Part shown: piece after piece, positions 60,101-64,000 of the stretch
Layout: every line of letters begins with the position of its first letter
How positions within the stretch are numbered: the stretch's first letter is position 1
Source: Trogon surrucura
Taxonomy: Eukaryota; Chordata; Aves; Trogoniformes; Trogonidae
Reading direction: 5' to 3'
Length of the DNA stretch: 64,000 nucleotides
Assembly: GCA_020746105.1 (NCBI GenBank)
Contig: CM036658.1
Coordinates: 32,017,099 to 32,081,098 of the forward strand
Made by a program: the position numbers and the translations under genes
Notes under the pieces: model-generated
Databases searched by the model: none
What the model was told of the DNA's origin: nothing
The model's input: only the letters and a program-made list of their open reading frames with translations

Positions 60101-60559
60101 TGTAATTGTGCACAACATTTAAGAATATGACATTGGTGATGGGGTAGACTGCACAGGCAGTCCATATTAATTTCTTGCATAAGCTTTTTCTGTGGCTCCA
60201 CAAAACACATTCAAGAAATCTACAGTACATAAAAATCTGTTGTACACTCTTATCACACATAAAGGGGCCCTTAAAAGCTTGTATGGCTGTAAAATCAGCC
60301 ATATGTGCTTATTGTCTAAAATAGCAGCAAAAACACAGTAATGGAAGAGAGCTTCTGGGTCTGGTCCATTTTTAACACCAGAATACACAGCACATCATCT
60401 CCTTCAGAAATGTGTGAATCTTCATTTTAAACCTAATTAAGTTTTGCCCTTCTGATTCGATCCAATAACAGCTGTCTCAGAACCTCACTCCTCTCACACA
60501 AACCTTCATCTAATTTCAACCCATATTTATTCATAACTGCTTACACTCATTTGTTCTTG
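57193..60559. other. Unique AT-rich DNA
   Basis: No gene or mobile element was recognised. A-run at 58597-58606. Short frames only. Confidence 0.5.
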
Positions 60560-62050
60560 TGCCAGCAGCATACTTTGGTTTAAATAGCTCTTCTCTTCCG
60601 TGGTATTTTTCAGAGAGGTCAATTATGCCTCCTTTTTTTCCCCCTGTGTTGCTAGGCTAAACAAGCCAAGTGCCTTTACTCTCCTCGTGTGAGATAGGCT
60701 CATCATTCCCCTGATCATTTTAGTAGCACTGCTTGGCACTTTCTGCAGCTTGAGTTCATCTTTCTTGCATGTAGGTGACCAAAGCGTGCACAGCATTCTT
60801 GATGAGCTCTTACTGATGCTTTATGTGGAGGTATTTATAGGTTCCTTGTCTTTAGTAAGAATACCTCACTTGATGCATTTGGTTTTTTCATGACCACAGC
60901 AACATTTGAAGCTCACAGTCATGCTGTGATTGATTAAAACACTAAATATTTCTTTTTCTCTGTCCTTTCCAGGTGACGACTTCCCTGTTTATATTAGTGA
61001 GTCTTGCTACCGGTCTTTAAATGCATGAGGCAGCACTTTGCATGATTAAATTTTATCTCTTCTCAGTTAACTCTGTTGACCAGGTCATTCATTCTTCCTG
61101 TATGATATTTTGATTCTCCTATGCATTGAGGATATTTGCACTATCAGTAAATTTAATTATTCTGTTCCCATTTCTTGTTCCCAAGTCATTACTGCCTAAG
61201 ATCAGTCTATGCAAGTCTCTGAGGACGCCACCAACAGATTCTGCCCAGCCCCATTAGTAAAGACTATTATAATTTCTCTTTTATATTTTTTTTTTCTAAT
61301 GATCTCTGTCATAATGACTGTTTCCATCTTCTTAACATAGTTATTTCCTATGAGATACTATTCTATGGTACATTTTATTGAAAGCAGGTGAGAAAAGTCC
61401 ATCATTCAAAACATACATGTTATCAAAGGGAACATTTAACATGACTAAAAACATTCTCCGGAATCCTTTTACATGTTTTTTGACAACCTATTTAATTCAA
61501 CCTGTATTTTCTTATATTCATGTCTCCTTTTAAAATTTTTTCAAAAGCCCTGTACAAGGCTGATATTGGACGGATTTTATCACATTTTTTCTGAATACCT
61601 TTCTTTCTGGCATGGGTATCTTTACTGCTCTGAAGTCAGACAGTATTGCTTTAAGCTGGAAGTTCAATTATAAAATCTTTCTACTGGACTTAACATTATG
61701 GGTCATACCATATATACTCCAAGGACTTCATCTGCCACCTCAATCTGTGTATGTTGGCTTTCTACACGAAGGCATGGCAATTTCCAATTCTAAATATAAT
61801 TCTGCTGGCAGTTTAGCATCATCCTTCTTACTGCAAAATGAAGCAAAGGACACGTGTCATATTTATCCCACATTTTAATCCCTTCCACACTGCATCCTGG
61901 CCCCTGGATATTTTCCCAACCCTTTTTGCGTTTCTGCAACCAGAAAATCTCCTACTCAGTTCTCTGCTGAGAGGTTTTTGATGTATATTTTTGAATTTCC
62001 TTAGCAAGGCCTAACATGGTTTGATTATTCAGGCTATTCTGACTTTATCA
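60560..62050 (-). mobile_element. Ancient CR1/L3-like LINE, heavily decayed
   Basis: Read on the minus strand, the order of landmarks fits CR1-type RT. Near 60650-60760 is the reverse of the C-terminal 'lead-in' that in CR1 encodes [16 protein letters not shown] sequence. Near 61140-61220 is the stretch equivalent to the catalytic-box region (complement of 'atcagtaaatttaattattctgttcccattt'). Near 61550-61640 is the pre-RT region. There are too many indels for any long frame. It is probably much older than the other CR1 copies. The assignment is from order and weak matches only. Confidence 0.42.
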
Positions 62051-62730
62051 TGTGCCCCCTGCTCTCCAAAAGATAGCTGACAGGTTTTTTTAACGATCAA
62101 CCATCTGTTCTATTTCTTGCAGCTTTTAGTTTGTTTTAAGCATCTTTAACTGAAAGGAAGAAAGATATTCTTTTTCAGTAGAGTATCAGATAATCTTTTT
62201 TAAGCCTAAGAAAACTTTCCTAAGGCAACATTTTTTATAAACTGCAATACTACAAATATAAAAAGACTCTCAAGAATGGAAGAGGCCTGAGGCTTATATA
62301 AGACAGGATCTGTTCGCTCCAGAGAAAGGAAAGGTGACCATGGTGTTTTATGTGTGCTGAAGCAAGAAAATTGCCCACAGAAGGGGCGGAAAAGGTGGTA
62401 AATGGAAGATTTGGATATTAGCTTAGATTTTCCTCCATAGATGACTTGTTGGGATGGAAAATATTTATCACAGTCGTTATCAATATTTTCAGATGTATCT
62501 GAAGAAAGGATTGGGTTTTCTCTGGCTTTTTTCTTTGTTTCATCTTGTTTTTCTAGAATGTCTAGATGTTTTTCTGGCACTGAATGAGATCTTCAAATGC
62601 CTCTTGAACGCAGACAGACTGGGACAAATGACAGGCAGAGCAGGAAGAGCTGAGGCTTCTCGAGCAAGAGGAAGAAGAGAGGCACTAGAAGAAAGAAGTA
62701 TTTTATAAGCCAATGAGCTAGGGGGGGGAA
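62051..62730. other. Unique DNA
   Basis: Nothing recognised. A 124-codon minus-strand frame (62580-62206) has no domain features. A G-run (about 8 G) lies at 62721-62728. Confidence 0.5.
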
Positions 62731-62793
62731 TGGATGGATGGATGGATGGATGGATGGATGGATGGATGGATGGATGGATGGATGGATGGATGG
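62731..62793. repeat. (GGAT)n microsatellite
   Basis: About 15.5 uninterrupted tetranucleotide TGGA units (63 bp) directly after a G-run. The minus-strand frame across it reads as Ser-Ile-His-Pro repeats and is an artefact. Being uninterrupted, it is likely to vary in length between individuals. Confidence 0.97.
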
Positions 62794-64000
62794 GAAAAAG
62801 GTAATCACAGTGAGTGTCTGGAACAAAATTACCTGCTATTCTTAATATAGAGTTCTGCTTACATAGGAACTTTCATGAAACTGATTTAATTCAGGAAGAA
62901 AGTGGAAGGTAGTTAATTCACCTTATTTTTGTGCGTGTTTCATCAGTTTAGTTGCTGTCTTTCTTCTACTTTTCCAAGCTTTTTTAGACTGTGCTGCCTG
63001 GAAAATCCACATCATGCTGTCCTTTGGAGAGAACTGGGTGGAGACAGGATGCAGCAGAACTCAGGCTGCTGGGTGCCTCAGTGACCTGAGCACCACATCA
63101 GGCAGCAGGCTGGGTGCTACACCCTGAGTCATAGCTCCACTGACACAAGTGGCATCACCTTTCTCGGCTGACTACAAACCTGTAAAATGATAAGCAGAAT
63201 TAGAGCAGAAGTATGGCAGTATAACGCAACACATCTATAGAATCTGTAGCATAAAAGACACTTGTATATTATGCATCTGTAATATAAATAAGTTAGGATC
63301 CTGATCAATTACTGAATTAGTGGTAAAATTCTATTCACTGTTGAAGTGATATTCACCAAAGACTTAGCTGTGTAGTACTGCAGTTTATAGTTTCTTGCAC
63401 ACTGAGCAGATAAGCAGTGAATGGATGTTACGTGGGAGAACCACGACCAGTGTGTGCTCCCTGGGCAGACAAACAGGTCAGGCAAACAGTGCGGCACAAC
63501 ATCCTGGGTGCAGCAATTTGCACAGCAGGTCACAGGGGAGGGTGCTGAAAGTCTGCCAGCTCTTCCCGTAAGCAGTAGTAATCACTAAGTAGAAGACCAT
63601 GGCATTCCTGAGCTCTGCACACACCAGTTATAATGCATATTCCCAGACAGAGCTCTCATAGGAACATGCAGCCACGTAGGCATTGGGGTGCAGGGCGTGT
63701 CCTGCTCTTACTGCTGTCAGAGGGCAAGGGTGAGCACACCTGCGCCCGGTGTGCCCAGTGGAGGAGCTTCTCCACCTAGTGACGGAACTCTGTGGGGAGG
63801 TAGGCAGATTAAGAATGAAAGAAAGACATCACTGGAGTCACACTTGTCCTCTCTGAAACAAACTCTTCAGGCAGCCAGAGCTCCAGACACAGAGGGCTCC
63901 CTGTTCTCTATCTTCATGGGTCAACATGGTGATTTAGGAGACAAGGGACAATGGTGACAAATCCCTGCCTGTCACAGCAGGTACAGTAGTGCCTCCCCGA
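62794..64000. other. Unique DNA, nothing recognised
   Basis: No gene or repeat was recognised. GC content is moderately raised from about 63000 to the window end, without CpG-island character. Confidence 0.5.

Noticed and set aside
62593..62826. Minus-strand frame with repeated Ser-Ile-His-Pro
   Set aside because: Translation of the (GGAT)n microsatellite.
1..64000. CRISPR arrays, tRNA or rRNA genes, bacterial-style operons
   Set aside because: None seen. The regularly spaced short repeats are CR1 tails and microsatellites, and the sequence is clearly vertebrate.

Overview
This window reads as intergenic or intronic DNA of a bird. There is no bacterial-style gene organisation and no convincing host protein-coding exon. 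The interspersed repeats are CR1 LINE retrotransposons with avian-type 3' tails (8-bp units related to TCACAGAA), an avian ERVL/ERV3-type solo LTR, and a compact class II (alpha/beta-like) endogenous retrovirus. CR1 makes up roughly 15-19% of the window by eye. Turtles and crocodilians also carry CR1, but the ERVL LTR and the CR1 subfamilies look avian. I cannot name the species.

Layout: 1-4.6 kb is AT-rich unique DNA with A/T runs. An old CR1 fragment lies at 4.6-5.5 kb (minus). 5.5-10.4 kb is unique. A CR1 3' end lies at 10.46-10.84 kb (plus). An old, long CR1 at 11.74-14.58 kb (minus) is split by a plus-strand CR1 3' end. More CR1 pieces follow at 14.58-15.75 kb. An unclassified GC-richer block sits at 17.25-17.64 kb. 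A young CR1 with an intact C-terminal RT frame lies at 17.92-19.03 kb (minus). 19-42.6 kb is almost all unique AT-rich DNA with simple repeats. 42.6-48.1 kb is the densest region: an ERVL-type solo LTR, an unclassified repeat-like block, and a CR1 (minus, 448 uninterrupted codons including the RT core) whose 3' tail is split by the retrovirus at 44064-46658. Further CR1 copies lie at 49.7-50.5 kb (plus) and 54.96-57.19 kb (plus, one CR1 nested in another). A very decayed CR1/L3-like block is at 60.56-62.05 kb, and a (GGAT)n microsatellite is at 62.73 kb.

The retrovirus is the most interesting object. Its two LTRs (402 and 403 bp) differ by one substitution and three homopolymer indels. It has a perfect 6-bp target duplication (ACCCCG), a tRNA-Lys-like primer binding site, a strong splice donor and a polypurine tract. 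Its interior is only about 1.8 kb: an intact N-terminal gag (matrix-like) frame, a 279-bp segment of unknown origin bracketed by two A-tracts, a capsid-like fragment, an env surface-like fragment and an env membrane anchor with tail. Pro and pol are absent and several stops are present. Near-identical LTRs around such a broken interior suggest that it was already defective when it integrated and was copied by enzymes supplied by another element.

No cellular operon, CRISPR array, tRNA, rRNA or toxin gene was seen. All family assignments are by eye from motifs; no database search was possible.
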